Shown here: positions 17,907 through 26,283 of the stretch, one piece after another | Numbering within the stretch: position 1 is the first letter of the stretch | Layout of the letters: every line of letters starts with the position of its first letter | NCBI GenBank assembly: GCA_016521575.1 | Contig: JAEKDP010000001.1 | Span: forward strand, 894,962 to 958,961 | From: Rhodobacteraceae bacterium F11138 | GTDB taxonomy: Bacteria > Pseudomonadota > Alphaproteobacteria > Rhodobacterales > Rhodobacteraceae | Length of the DNA stretch: 64,000 nucleotides | Direction: 5' to 3' | Notes under the pieces: model-generated | Told to the model about the DNA's origin: nothing | What the model saw: only the letters and a program-made list of their open reading frames with translations | Databases searched by the model: none | Made by a program: the position numbers and the translations under genes

Positions 17907-20108
17907 TCAGGCGGCTGCCGCTTCGGGCGCGAACCGGCCATAGAAGGTCTGGTTCTTCTCGGCCATCTCGCGCAGCAGGGGGGGGCATTTGAAGCGTTCG
18001 CCATAGGCTGCTTCCAGTTGGTCGCAGCGTTCGGCGGCATAGGGCGCGCCGATGATATCCAGCCAGGACAGTGGGCCGCCGGACCAGGGCGCAAAGCCCC
18101 AGGCCAGGATCGCTCCCACGTCGGCCTCACGAATGTCTTCGACCACGCCTTCTTCCAGCGCGCGCACCGCTTCCAGCACCTGTGCGAACATCAGGCGTTC
18201 CTGCACTTCGATCAGATCGGGTTGCTCTGCGGCCAGCGGGTATTTCTCGTGGATCCCCTGCCAGTAGCCGATGCGCTTGCCGTTTTCGTCATAGTCGAAA
18301 TAGCCCGCCTTGGCCTTGCGCCCCAGACGGCCCTGTTCTTCCATCCAGAACACCAGGTCATCCGCTTCGGAGGCCGGGTATTCGTCGCCCATGGCGTCCC
18401 TGGTGGCGCGGGTGATCTTGGCGGCCAGGTCGATGCTGGTCTCATCGCCAAGCTGCACGGGGCCAACCGGGAAGCCCAGTTGCTGTGCGGCGTGGTCGAT
18501 CAGCACCGGCGCAACACCTTCGGTGATCATCCGCGTGGCTTCGTTGCCATAGGGGATGATGCAGCGGTTGCAGTAGAAGAACCGCGCATCGTTGACCACG
18601 ATGGGTGTCTTGCGGATCTGGCGGACGTAATCCAGCGCCTTGGCCACCGCACGGGGGCCGGTTTCGCGGCCCTTGATGATTTCGACCAGCAGCATCTTTT
18701 CGACGGGCGAAAAGAAGTGGATGCCGATGAACTGCTCGGGGCGTTTGGATGCCTTGGCCAGCCCGGTGATCGGCAGGGTCGAGGTGTTGGAGGCAAAGAT
18801 GCAATCCTCGGGGATGATCGCCTCGACCTTCTGGGTCATCTCGGCCTTGACCTTGGGGTCTTCGAACACCGCCTCGATGATCAGGTCACAGCCTTTCAGT
18901 TGTTCCAGATCCGGGGTGGCATTGATCCGGCCAAGCATCGCCTCTTTCTTTTCCGCCGTAACCTTGCCGCGCTTGATGCCCTTGTCCAGATAGGCTTCGG
19001 TATAGGCCTTGCCCTTGTCCGCCGCGGCCTGGTCGCGGTCGATCAGCACGACCTCCATGCCGGCCTGTGCACTGACCAGCGCGATACCCGCGCCCATCAT
19101 GCCCGCGCCCAGCACGCCCAGCTTTTTCACGCGCTGATCCGGCACATCCTGTGGCCGAACGGCGCCTTTCTCCAGGGCTTCCTTGTTGATGAAGAGCGAG
19201 CGTACCATCGCGGACGACGAAGGGTTCATCAGAACATGGGTGAACCAGCGCGCCTCGATTTTCAGCGCGGTGTCGAAATCGACCAGCGCGCCCTCATAGA
19301 CCGCGCTCAGCAGCGCCTTGGCCGCGGGGAATGCGCCCTTGGTCTTGCCGTGCACCATGGCGTTGGCTCCCACGAAGGTCATGAACCCCGCCGGATGATA
19401 GGGCGCACCGCCGGGCATCTTGTAGCCCTTGGCGTCCCACGGTTTCACCAGATCCGCGTCTTTCGCGTTCAGCACCCATTCGCGGGCTGCGGCAACCGGA
19501 TCGGCGACGACCTCGTCAACCAGCCCTGCGGATTTGGCCTTGGCCGGTTCCAGCATCTTGCCTTCCAGCAGCAACGGGCTGGCCGCCATGGCGCCCAGCT
19601 TGCGCACAAGGCGCGTGGTGCCACCCGCGCCGGGAAACAGCCCGACGAGGATTTCAGGCAGGCCGACCCGTGCCTTGGGATTGTCGGCCAGGAAAATCCG
19701 GTGGCAGGCCAGCGGCAGTTCCAGCCCGATCCCGGCGGCGGTGCCGGGCAGGGCGGCGGCGATCGGCTTGCCGCCCTTGTTGGTCTTGGGATCCATGCCC
19801 GCGCGTTCGATGGTGCGCAGCATCCGGTGCCCGTCCATGGTGAAATCAAACAGCGCCTTGGCCGGATCGTCACCGGCCTTGGTGCGGATTTCGGCCAGAA
19901 CGTTCAGGTCCATGCCGCCCGCGAATGACCCGTCCTTGCCCGAGGTGATCACGATGCCCTTGACCGCGTCATCGGCCAGCGCGTCCTCGACCAGTGCCTG
20001 CAATTCGGCCCCGCCATGCATCGACATGACGTTCATGGATTTGCCCGGCACATCCCAGGTGATGATGGCGACGCCGTCGTCGCCTTTCTGCATTGTAAAA
20101 TCAGTCAT
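17907..20108 (-). CDS. fadJ: Fatty acid oxidation multifunctional protein (enoyl-CoA hydratase / 3-hydroxyacyl-CoA dehydrogenase)
   Basis: A 733-residue fusion: an N-terminal crotonase domain (residues about 1-190, with GGMDLNVLAE and LPGTAAGIGLELPLACH), then a 3-hydroxyacyl-CoA dehydrogenase with the NAD site KLGVLGAGMMGAGIA near residue 335, catalytic GIHFFSPVEKM, and two C-terminal helical domains. It performs hydration and NAD-dependent oxidation in beta-oxidation. It is the last gene of fadA-cupin-fadJ, and its ATG overlaps the cupin stop (ATGA). FadB and FadJ cannot be told apart reliably by eye. Confidence 0.95.
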   Translation of the reverse strand: MTDFTMQKGDDGVAIITWDVPGKSMNVMSMHGGAELQALVEDALADDAVKGIVITSGKDGSFAGGMDLNVLAEIRTKAGDDPAKALFDFTMDGHRMLRTIERAGMDPKTNKGGKPIAAALPGTAAGIGLELPLACHRIFLADNPKARVGLPEILVGLFPGAGGTTRLVRKLGAMAASPLLLEGKMLEPAKAKSAGLVDEVVADPVAAAREWVLNAKDADLVKPWDAKGYKMPGGAPYHPAGFMTFVGANAMVHGKTKGAFPAAKALLSAVYEGALVDFDTALKIEARWFTHVLMNPSSSAMVRSLFINKEALEKGAVRPQDVPDQRVKKLGVLGAGMMGAGIALVSAQAGMEVVLIDRDQAAADKGKAYTEAYLDKGIKRGKVTAEKKEAMLGRINATPDLEQLKGCDLIIEAVFEDPKVKAEMTQKVEAIIPEDCIFASNTSTLPITGLAKASKRPEQFIGIHFFSPVEKMLLVEIIKGRETGPRAVAKALDYVRQIRKTPIVVNDARFFYCNRCIIPYGNEATRMITEGVAPVLIDHAAQQLGFPVGPVQLGDETSIDLAAKITRATRDAMGDEYPASEADDLVFWMEEQGRLGRKAKAGYFDYDENGKRIGYWQGIHEKYPLAAEQPDLIEVQERLMFAQVLEAVRALEEGVVEDIREADVGAILAWGFAPWSGGPLSWLDIIGAPYAAERCDQLEAAYGERFKCPPLLREMAEKNQTFYGRFAPEAAAA

Positions 20109-20590
20109 TTCTTGTCTCCGATCTGGTCAGCCGTCAGCGGGCTGCCGTCCTTTCTGGTAAAGCGAGACCCGTCCGCGTCGGATGTCACCATCATGTCGAT
20201 GTCGCTGTACACGGCGGTTTCGGTCTCGGTACGCGTGCCGATCACAAGGAAACCCGCGCGCTTGTTGCCGCGATTTACAAGGCAATGCCCGTTCTCGACC
20301 CCGGCAGGCCAGGCCGCGCAGTCGCCGGGCAAAAGAGTGGTTTCGCCATTGTCCTCGACCAGTACCAATTCGCCCTCGGTCACCATCGCGAATTCATCCT
20401 GCCGCATATGGTAATGCCGCAACGACGACGCGCCGCCCGGTTCGATGAAGACCAGGTTCACGCCAAACTGCGTAAGCCCGGCCGCATCGCCCAGCCGTTG
20501 TTTGCTGCGACCGTCCATGGCCTGGGCCAGTCTGCCCGGATAGGTCGACCCGCCGGTCACGGGGATCTGTGACAGGTCCAGCTTGGGCAT
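20105..20590 (-). CDS. Cupin-domain protein inside the beta-oxidation operon
   Basis: A 161-residue single-cupin protein. The metal-binding first motif is SLRHYHMRQDEFAMVTEGE and the second motif LLPGDCAAWPAGVENGHCLVN. The C-terminal part (SDIDMMVTSDADGSRF) is typical of cupins in the beta-oxidation or transcription-linked 'cupin domain' group. It overlaps the thiolase stop by one base and the fadJ start by four, so all three are co-translated. Function is unknown; an acyl-CoA or metal-dependent side reaction is a guess. Confidence 0.82.
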   Translation of the reverse strand: MPKLDLSQIPVTGGSTYPGRLAQAMDGRSKQRLGDAAGLTQFGVNLVFIEPGGASSLRHYHMRQDEFAMVTEGELVLVEDNGETTLLPGDCAAWPAGVENGHCLVNRGNKRAGFLVIGTRTETETAVYSDIDMMVTSDADGSRFTRKDGSPLTADQIGDKK

Positions 20591-21801
20591 TACACGCGCT
20601 CGATGATCGTGGCCGCGCCCATACCTGACGCAATGCACAGGGTGGCAAGGCCGGTTTCCTTGTCGCTGCGCTCCAGTTCGTCCAACAGGGTGCCGATGAT
20701 GATCGCCCCGGTCGCGCCCAGCGGATGGCCCATGGCGATGGACCCGCCGTTGACGTTGATCACTCCGGGATCGACATCGAACGCTTGCTGGAACCGCAGC
20801 ACGACGCTGGCAAAGGCTTCGTTGACTTCGAACAGGTCGATGTCGCCGATGGCCATGCCGTTGTCGGCCAGGATCTTTTCCGTCACCGGGACCGGACCGG
20901 TCAGCATGATCGTCGGGTCGGTGCCGATCTTGGCGGTGGCCTTGATGCGGGCACGCGGTTTCAGCCCGTGTTTCTCGCCGAATTCCTTGTTGCCGATCAG
21001 CACAGCGGCGGCTCCATCGACGATGCCTGAACTATTGCCGGCGTGGTGGATGTGGTTGATCCGCTCGAGATGCGGATATTTCAGCAGCGCGATCTTGTCG
21101 AAACCGGGCATCTGTTCGCCCATCATCGCAAACGATGGGTTCAGCGCGCCAAGCGATTGCATATCGGTTTGCGGGCGCATGTATTCGTCGTGATCCAGGA
21201 TCGGAATGCCGTTCTGGTCGCGCACGGTGATGACGGATTTCGCGAACCGGTTGTCGTCCCAGGCCGCTTTGGCGCGGCGCTGGGATTCAACTGCCAGAGC
21301 ATCGGCCTGATCCCGGGTGAACCCGTATTCAGTGGCGATGATGTCCGCCGAAATCCCCTGCGGTACGAAATAGCTGTCCATCGCGACGGTCGGATCGACG
21401 GCGATTGCTGCCCCGTCGCTGCCCATCGGCACGCGGCCCATCATTTCCACCCCGCCGGCGATATAGGCATCGCCCGCACCGCCGCGCACCTGGTTGGCGG
21501 CCAGATTGACGGCTTCCATGCCGCTTGCGCAGAAGCGGTTGATCGCCAGACCCGGAATGGATTCGTCCAGATCCGAGGCCAGCACGGCCGAGCGCGCCAG
21601 ACAGCCGCCCTGTTCCATCACCTGGGTCACGTTGCCCCAGATCACGTCCTCGACGGCGTGACCGTCCAGATTGTTGCGTTCTTTCACCGCGTTCAGAGTC
21701 TGCGCGGACAGGCGCAGGCTGGTCACCTCATGCAGGGCGCCATCCTTGCGGCCCTTGCCGCGCGGCGTGCGCAATGCGTCATAAATATAGGCTTCGGTCA
21801 T
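20590..21801 (-). CDS. fadA: Acetyl-CoA C-acyltransferase (3-ketoacyl-CoA thiolase)
   Basis: A 403-residue thiolase. The nucleophilic Cys91 lies in NRFCASGMEA, the His in NVNGGSIAMGHPLGATGA and the second catalytic Cys in TLCIASGMGAATIIERV. NEAFA is also present. It cleaves 3-ketoacyl-CoA to acetyl-CoA and a shortened acyl-CoA. First gene of the thiolase-cupin-fadJ operon. The GST gene starts 10 bp upstream on the same strand and probably belongs to the same transcript. Confidence 0.95.
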   Translation of the reverse strand: MTEAYIYDALRTPRGKGRKDGALHEVTSLRLSAQTLNAVKERNNLDGHAVEDVIWGNVTQVMEQGGCLARSAVLASDLDESIPGLAINRFCASGMEAVNLAANQVRGGAGDAYIAGGVEMMGRVPMGSDGAAIAVDPTVAMDSYFVPQGISADIIATEYGFTRDQADALAVESQRRAKAAWDDNRFAKSVITVRDQNGIPILDHDEYMRPQTDMQSLGALNPSFAMMGEQMPGFDKIALLKYPHLERINHIHHAGNSSGIVDGAAAVLIGNKEFGEKHGLKPRARIKATAKIGTDPTIMLTGPVPVTEKILADNGMAIGDIDLFEVNEAFASVVLRFQQAFDVDPGVINVNGGSIAMGHPLGATGAIIIGTLLDELERSDKETGLATLCIASGMGAATIIERV

Positions 21802-21811
21802 GTTGATCTCC

Positions 21812-22447
21812 TCAAGCTCGATCCGACGGGTTGCCGGGCATCAGGTCATAGGGTGCTTTCCAGCCCGGCTGTTCGCTGATGCGGGTCAGCCAGGCGTCGA
21901 TATGGGGCCAGTCCGCGCGGTCGAAACCGAACGGTTCTGGATAATACAGATAGCCGCAACAGGCGATATCGGCGATGGTCATGCGGTCACCGACCAGCCA
22001 GTCCTTGTCGGCCAGTTCATTGTTCAGAATGGTATAGGCGGCCTTGAGCCGGCCCTGGTTGAAGGCGATGACCTCGGCCGGGCGTTTGTCTTCGGGCATA
22101 AAGTTCATCAGGAACCGGGTCATTCCCGCCATTGAGGACAGTTTGTGATTGTCCCACAGGATCCAGCGCATGATCTCGCGGCGCTCAGCGGCGCTGTGTC
22201 CGCCCATCTTGCCCGAGCGGGTGCTGATGAGATCCTGAATGGCACCGGATTGCGACAGCACCAGATCCCCATCAACCATGACGGGAACTTCGCCCATTGG
22301 GTTGATGGCGCGAAATTCGGGGGTGCGGGATTCGCCGTTGAAGAAATCGACAAAGACCGGTTCCCATTCCAGCCCGCTGAATTCCAGTGTCAATGCCGCC
22401 TTGTAGGCATTGCCGCTTTCGCCAAAGCAATAAAGTTTGATGGTCAT
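21812..22447 (-). CDS. Glutathione S-transferase
   Basis: A 211-residue GST with a thioredoxin-like N-terminal domain (MTIKLYCFGESGNAYKAALTLE, with the NPMGEVPVMVDGD cis-Pro loop and LSQSGAIQDLI glutathione site) and an all-helical C-terminal domain holding DKDWLVGDRMTIADIACCGYLYY. It transfers or reduces glutathione conjugates. It lies 10 bp upstream of the thiolase gene, so it is the promoter-proximal gene of this operon; why a GST leads a beta-oxidation operon is unclear. Confidence 0.9.
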   Translation of the reverse strand: MTIKLYCFGESGNAYKAALTLEFSGLEWEPVFVDFFNGESRTPEFRAINPMGEVPVMVDGDLVLSQSGAIQDLISTRSGKMGGHSAAERREIMRWILWDNHKLSSMAGMTRFLMNFMPEDKRPAEVIAFNQGRLKAAYTILNNELADKDWLVGDRMTIADIACCGYLYYPEPFGFDRADWPHIDAWLTRISEQPGWKAPYDLMPGNPSDRA

Positions 22448-22507
22448 CGTCCGTGTCTCCCCGAGGTGCCTGCCGCCACCATCCCGTGCCGGTTCAAGCT
22501 GTGAAAA

Positions 22508-22558
22508 TTTTGTTAAGAAAACAACCTTTCGGCGATTTCCCTTTACCTTTTGTTAAGA
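22508..22558. repeat. Direct repeat of an 11-mer, 40 bp apart, upstream of the GST operon
   Basis: TTTTGTTAAGA occurs at 22508-22518 and again at 22548-22558, exactly 40 bp start to start. The first is part of TTGTT-AAGAA-AACAA and the second of GTTAA-GA-TTAAC, both inverted repeats. The spacing (about four helical turns) and position 60-110 bp before the GST start suggest paired binding sites for a regulator. Confidence 0.45.
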
Positions 22559-22904
22559 TTAACGCCGCAACTTTCCCCGTGCCACGTCGGCTGGAGAGCC
22601 GCGCGGCGAACGGCGAAGCCCCGCCGGACCGAGACATGCCCGATTTCGTTTTGTTCCGGTGGGGCTGCCCATACCGCCAGACACTATCAAAGACACCGCC
22701 GCGCGCGCGATCCGGTGTTCTGTTCCATGTTGCCATCCGGTTCTGGTATTGCATCCGGTTTCCGATCTTTCAGCTTTGAATGGAACCTTGCACAGGCAAT
22801 GCGGCAGGTTCCCCAAGTCGAACGCGTCTTGCAAATTCGCGGCTTGAAGGCAGCGTCTTATCTTCGTTCCATCCGGCCTGGGGGCTCCCTTTGGGGTGGT
22901 GGTG

Positions 22905-22940
22905 CAGGTGGCGAACAGGCAGGGACCTGCCCGCCACCTG
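22905..22940 (-). terminator. Strong stem-loop after the acyl-CoA dehydrogenase gene
   Basis: CAGGTGGCG (22905-22913) pairs with CGCCACCTG (22932-22940), and inside it GGCAGG pairs with CCTGCC around a two-base loop; a 4-base bulge separates the two stems. It starts four bases after the stop of the dehydrogenase gene on the minus strand. No T-run follows, so it may need Rho or act in mRNA 3'-end stability. Confidence 0.6.
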
Positions 22941-22944
22941 GAAA

Positions 22945-24726
22945 TCAGAAACTGGCCGCGTCCAGCGCCATGACAGTATCCGCGCCGGTCTGGATACGGG
23001 CCAGGTGCATCGCCGTCGCAGGCAATTGCCGTGCCATGTAGTAGCGCCCGGTCGCCAGCTTGGTTTCATGAAACGCGGCGTCGTCGGTGCCCGCAGCCAG
23101 GGCATCGGCCGATGTCTTGGCCATCCGCGCCCACATCAGCCCCAGGCACACATGACCGAACATATGCATGAAATCGTTGGATCCGGCCAATGCGTTGTTG
23201 GGATTCTTCATGCCGTTCTGCATGAAATACATCCCGGCGGCCTGCAAATCCTTGGACGCGGCCTTGAGCGGTTCGAGAAAGTCACGATCCAGGGCTTCGT
23301 TCTGACCGGCGTTTTCCTTGATATAGGATTTCACCATGTCAAAGAACGCCATCACATGCTTGCCGCCATCCTGGGCCAGCTTGCGACCGACCAGATCCAG
23401 CGCCTGCACGCCGTTTGCACCTTCGTAGATCATCGCGATACGGGCATCGCGGGTGAACTGCGACATGCCCCATTCCTCGATATAGCCATGCCCACCATAG
23501 ACCTGCTGGGCCTGCACCGTCATGTCATAGCCCTTGTCGGTCAGGAAACCCTTGATCACCGGGGTCAACAGCGAGATCAACCCGTCGGCGTCCTTGTCGT
23601 CCGCGCGATGTGCGCGGTCGATCATGGTTGCGCCCCACAGGATGAACGCACGCGCGGCTTCGGTAAAGGATTTCTGGTCCATCAGGCTGCGGCGGATGTC
23701 GGGATGAACGATCAGCGGATCGGCGGGGCCATCGGGGTTCTCCACACCGGTTACGGCACGGCCCTGCAGGCGGTCTTTGGCATATACGACCGCGTTCTGA
23801 TAGGCGGCCTCGGCCTGCGCCAACCCCTGCATGCCGACACCCAGACGGGCCTCGTTCATCATGGTGAACATGGCGCGCATGCCCTTGTGTTCCTGGCCCA
23901 GCAAATAGCCGGTCGCGCCGTCATAGTTCATCACGCAGGTCGAGTTGCCGTGAATGCCCATCTTTTCCTCGATGTTGCCACAGGCGACGCCGTTGCGTGC
24001 GCCCAGGCTGCCATCTTCGTTGACAAGGAACTTCGGCACGATGAACAGGGACACGCCCTTGATGCCTTCGGGGCCGCCGGTGATCTTGGCCAGCACCAGA
24101 TGGATGATGTTGTCGGCCATGTCGTGTTCACCCGCCGAGATGAAAATCTTCTGCCCGGTGATCTTGTAGCTGCCATCTTCCTGCGGCTCGGCCCTGGTGC
24201 GCATCAGCCCCAGATCGGTGCCGCAATGCGGCTCGGTCAGGTTCATGGTGCCGGTCCAGTCGCAGGCAACCATCTTGGGCAGATAGGTATCCTTCTGCGC
24301 CTCGCTGCCATGGGCCAGGATCGCGCTGGCCGCCCCGTGGGTCAGGCCCTGATACATGGTAAAGGCCTGGTTGGACGCCGAGAACATTTCACCGACCGCC
24401 GTGCCCAGAACATAGGGCATGTTCTGGCCACCATATGCTTCGGGCATGTCCAGCCCGGTCCAGCCGCCTTCCTTGACCTGTTCGAACGCGGCCTTGAACC
24501 CTGTCGGCGTGCGCACGACGCCATTTTCCAGCGTGCAGCCTTCGGTGTCCCCCACCGCGTTCAGCGGCTGAAGCACTTCGGAACTGATCTTGCCGGCTTC
24601 TTCCAGGATCGCACCGGTGAAATCGCGTTCAAGTTCCTCATATCCGGGAATATCGGCCTCGGTGATCTTGAACACATCGTGCAGAAGGAATTGCATGTCC
24701 TTGGTTGGCGCGGTGTAGCTGGGCAT
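22945..24726 (-). CDS. Acyl-CoA dehydrogenase of the large (DmdC-like) type
   Basis: A 593-residue flavin acyl-CoA dehydrogenase with an extra C-terminal domain, longer than the usual 380-residue enzymes. Motifs: [13 protein letters not shown] (FAD/substrate loop, residues 161-173), [12 protein letters not shown], and Glu435 in [14 protein letters not shown] as the likely base. Length and base position match, as I recall, DmdC (methylmercaptopropionyl-CoA dehydrogenase of DMSP demethylation) and related long or branched acyl-CoA dehydrogenases, so the substrate is open. The leader has three 9-bp repeats before the AGGAG site. Two MerR regulators lie immediately upstream. Confidence 0.92.
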   Translation of the reverse strand: MPSYTAPTKDMQFLLHDVFKITEADIPGYEELERDFTGAILEEAGKISSEVLQPLNAVGDTEGCTLENGVVRTPTGFKAAFEQVKEGGWTGLDMPEAYGGQNMPYVLGTAVGEMFSASNQAFTMYQGLTHGAASAILAHGSEAQKDTYLPKMVACDWTGTMNLTEPHCGTDLGLMRTRAEPQEDGSYKITGQKIFISAGEHDMADNIIHLVLAKITGGPEGIKGVSLFIVPKFLVNEDGSLGARNGVACGNIEEKMGIHGNSTCVMNYDGATGYLLGQEHKGMRAMFTMMNEARLGVGMQGLAQAEAAYQNAVVYAKDRLQGRAVTGVENPDGPADPLIVHPDIRRSLMDQKSFTEAARAFILWGATMIDRAHRADDKDADGLISLLTPVIKGFLTDKGYDMTVQAQQVYGGHGYIEEWGMSQFTRDARIAMIYEGANGVQALDLVGRKLAQDGGKHVMAFFDMVKSYIKENAGQNEALDRDFLEPLKAASKDLQAAGMYFMQNGMKNPNNALAGSNDFMHMFGHVCLGLMWARMAKTSADALAAGTDDAAFHETKLATGRYYMARQLPATAMHLARIQTGADTVMALDAASF

Positions 24727-24739
24727 TTCGGTACTCCTA

Positions 24740-24763
24740 GGGAAGTCAGGGAAGTCAGGGAAG
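24740..24763. repeat. 9-bp tandem repeats in the acyl-CoA dehydrogenase leader
   Basis: GGGAAGTCA at 24740-24748 and 24749-24757, then GGGAAG at 24758-24763 (plus strand). In the mRNA of the minus-strand dehydrogenase gene this is a run of CTTCCCTGA units ending just before the Shine-Dalgarno AGGAG. Confidence 0.7.
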
Positions 24764-24783
24764 TTTCGTACTGGCAGGGCGGC

Positions 24784-25185
24784 CTATTCGGCTGCCTTCT
24801 TCAGGTCAGCCGAACTGGCGACGATTTTTTCGCCCCATTCCAGCTGCTGTTTCATTTCGGCGATGGTCTGGGTCAACTCATCACGCTGGCGTTCCATGTC
24901 GGCCAGACGCTTGCGGGCTATGGTCACCGTGCGCGCCAGTTGGGTCTGTTGCTGGTCGCCCAGATGATACAGATCCAGCAACTGGCGGATCTCTTCAAGG
25001 CTGAACCCGAACCGCTTGCCGCGCAGGATCAGTTTCAGGCGGGCACGGTCGCGTTTGGTGAACAGGCGCTTCTGACCCAAGCGTTCGGGAAACAGAAGTT
25101 CCTTGGATTCATAAAAGCGCAATGTGCGGGGCGTCACATCAAATGCGTCACACATTTGGCGGATTGTCATTTTCTCTTCGGACAT
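24784..25185 (-). CDS. MerR-family regulator 1
   Basis: A 133-residue MerR regulator. The winged helix-turn-helix is at the N-terminus (TIRQMCDAFDVTPRTLRFYESKELLFPER), followed by the RLFTKRDRARLKLILRGKRFGFSLEEIRQLL wing and hinge, then a coiled-coil dimer helix rich in Lys/Glu. There is no Cys-containing metal loop, so it is not a metal sensor; it fits the MerR group that regulates acyl-CoA or branched amino acid catabolism. Start taken at 25185; 25218 is possible. It ends 57 bp upstream of the acyl-CoA dehydrogenase start and is probably in the same transcript. Confidence 0.87.
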   Translation of the reverse strand: MSEEKMTIRQMCDAFDVTPRTLRFYESKELLFPERLGQKRLFTKRDRARLKLILRGKRFGFSLEEIRQLLDLYHLGDQQQTQLARTVTIARKRLADMERQRDELTQTIAEMKQQLEWGEKIVASSADLKKAAE

Positions 25186-25255
25186 CAAGATTATTCCCGG
25201 TTGCCATTCTCGTGACATCTAGGTGAGGATCGCCTGCCTCAGTTACAACACGAGC

Positions 25256-25300
25256 TTGACGTTGACGTAAGTTAGACGTTGCGTCACGGTTCGGTGACGT
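25256..25300. promoter_or_regulatory. Cluster of GACGT motifs and palindrome between the two MerR genes
   Basis: GACGT occurs at 25258-25262, 25264-25268, 25275-25279 and 25296-25300. CGTCAC (25282-25287) and GTGACG (25294-25299) form a perfect inverted repeat with a 6-base spacer, and TTGACGTTGACGTAAG is a near-palindrome. The cluster is 70-115 bp upstream of MerR 1 and is the likely operator of one or both MerR proteins. Confidence 0.55.
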
Positions 25301-25372
25301 AAGATCATTTCGCGTGCGGCCCTTCCGGACGACAGTCGCCCGCCTGATCGCGGGAACAGATTGCGTGCTGGA

Positions 25373-25741
25373 TCAGGATACGTTCCTGGCCGTGGCGTCG
25401 CGCAGTTGCCTGAGTTCTTCCATCGCTTCGTCCAGCTGTTCGCGCTGGGCCTGCAGTTCTTTCATCTGGCGGTTCGCCATTTCGACAAAGGCCCGCATTT
25501 GCACGGCATTGCCTTCGTTTTCATAGATCAACAGCCACTGACGGATTTCTTCCAGCTGAAAACCGAACCTGCGTCCGCGCAGAATCAGCTTCATGCGGGC
25601 GCATTCGCGCGATCCGTAAAACCGCGACCGTCCCTCGCGTTCCGGTTGCAGAAGTTCGATATATTCATAATACCGCAGCGTGCGTGGTGTCACGTCGAAC
25701 TCGGCGCACATTTCCTTGAATGACAAACGAGAGTCAGCCAT
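25373..25741 (-). CDS. MerR-family regulator 2
   Basis: A 122-residue MerR regulator closely similar in design to its neighbour: SFKEMCAEFDVTPRTLRYYEYIELLQPER, then SRFYGSRECARMKLILRGRRFGFQLEEIRQWL, and a C-terminal coiled coil (QMKELQAQREQLDEAMEEL). The pair looks like a tandem duplication with later divergence. The start at 25741 gives MADSRLSFKEM; a longer start at 25852 would overlap the divergent thioesterase promoter. It lies divergent to the two thioesterase genes. Confidence 0.86.
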   Translation of the reverse strand: MADSRLSFKEMCAEFDVTPRTLRYYEYIELLQPEREGRSRFYGSRECARMKLILRGRRFGFQLEEIRQWLLIYENEGNAVQMRAFVEMANRQMKELQAQREQLDEAMEELRQLRDATARNVS

Positions 25742-25863
25742 GGATACCTCAACTTTCTTGCCGCAACGGTAAGCCCATGTCCCGGCAAGCGCAACCGTCA
25801 GGGTTGCCCTTTTGCCGCCGGACATACCATATAGGCCAAAACGGGAATACAAGGGGGCCGGAC

Positions 25864-26283
25864 ATGGTCGACAAGGCGATACTGGCGCGGCAATTCATCG
25901 AGGCGATCCCGCACGCAAAGGCGCTGGGTATGCGTCTGACCGAAATCGGGCAGGGCAATGCAAAGATCGAAATGGATTATGACGAAAAGCTGATCGGCGA
26001 CCCGAAAACCGGTGTCGTGCATGGCGGGGCGGTGTCGGCGATGATGGATACCTGTTGCGGTGCGGCGGTGATGAGCCATCCTTCGGCGCCGGCCGGGACC
26101 GCCACCATCGATTTGCGCATTGACTATATGCGCGCGGCCATGCCGGGGCAGAAAATCCGGACGTCGGCCATCTGTTACCACATCACCCGCTCGGTTGCCT
26201 TTGTGCGCGCCACGGCCACGGATGACGACGAAGACAGGCCGGTGGCCACCGCCTCGGGGTCCTTCACGGTGGAGCGCCGCTGA
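25864..26283 (+). CDS. PaaI-type thioesterase (hotdog fold) 1
   Basis: A 139-residue hotdog thioesterase with the family signature GVVHGGAVSAMMDTCCGAAVM (residues about 56-76), where the HGG loop and Asp form the active site, and the RIDYMRAAMPGQ strand. It hydrolyses acyl- or aryl-CoA esters, probably to free CoA trapped in unusable esters. The stop overlaps the next ATG (TGATG). Position next to MerR and acyl-CoA genes supports a role in fatty or branched acid catabolism. Confidence 0.9.
   Translation: MVDKAILARQFIEAIPHAKALGMRLTEIGQGNAKIEMDYDEKLIGDPKTGVVHGGAVSAMMDTCCGAAVMSHPSAPAGTATIDLRIDYMRAAMPGQKIRTSAICYHITRSVAFVRATATDDDEDRPVATASGSFTVERR

Larger units (their letters stand above)
22448..22944. 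other. 497-bp gap between the GST and acyl-CoA dehydrogenase genes
   Basis: No convincing gene: the frames here lack family motifs, ribosome binding sites and normal codon use. The gap holds an AT-rich promoter-like stretch next to the GST start (22500-22562) with a repeated 11-mer, and a strong stem-loop next to the dehydrogenase stop. The middle is GC-rich and featureless to me. Confidence 0.5.

Noticed and set aside
17904..19928. 674-codon open frame antisense to fadJ
   Set aside because: Mirror of GC-biased third positions; fadJ motifs on the other strand are unambiguous.
22494..22754. 86-codon minus-strand frame in the GST/dehydrogenase gap
   Set aside because: No motif, unusual composition, no ribosome binding site; the region looks regulatory.
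22780..25215. 811-codon open frame on the plus strand across the acyl-CoA dehydrogenase and MerR genes
   Set aside because: Antisense to well-supported genes, no family motifs, His/Gly/Gln-rich composition typical of the mirror frame of GC-rich genes.
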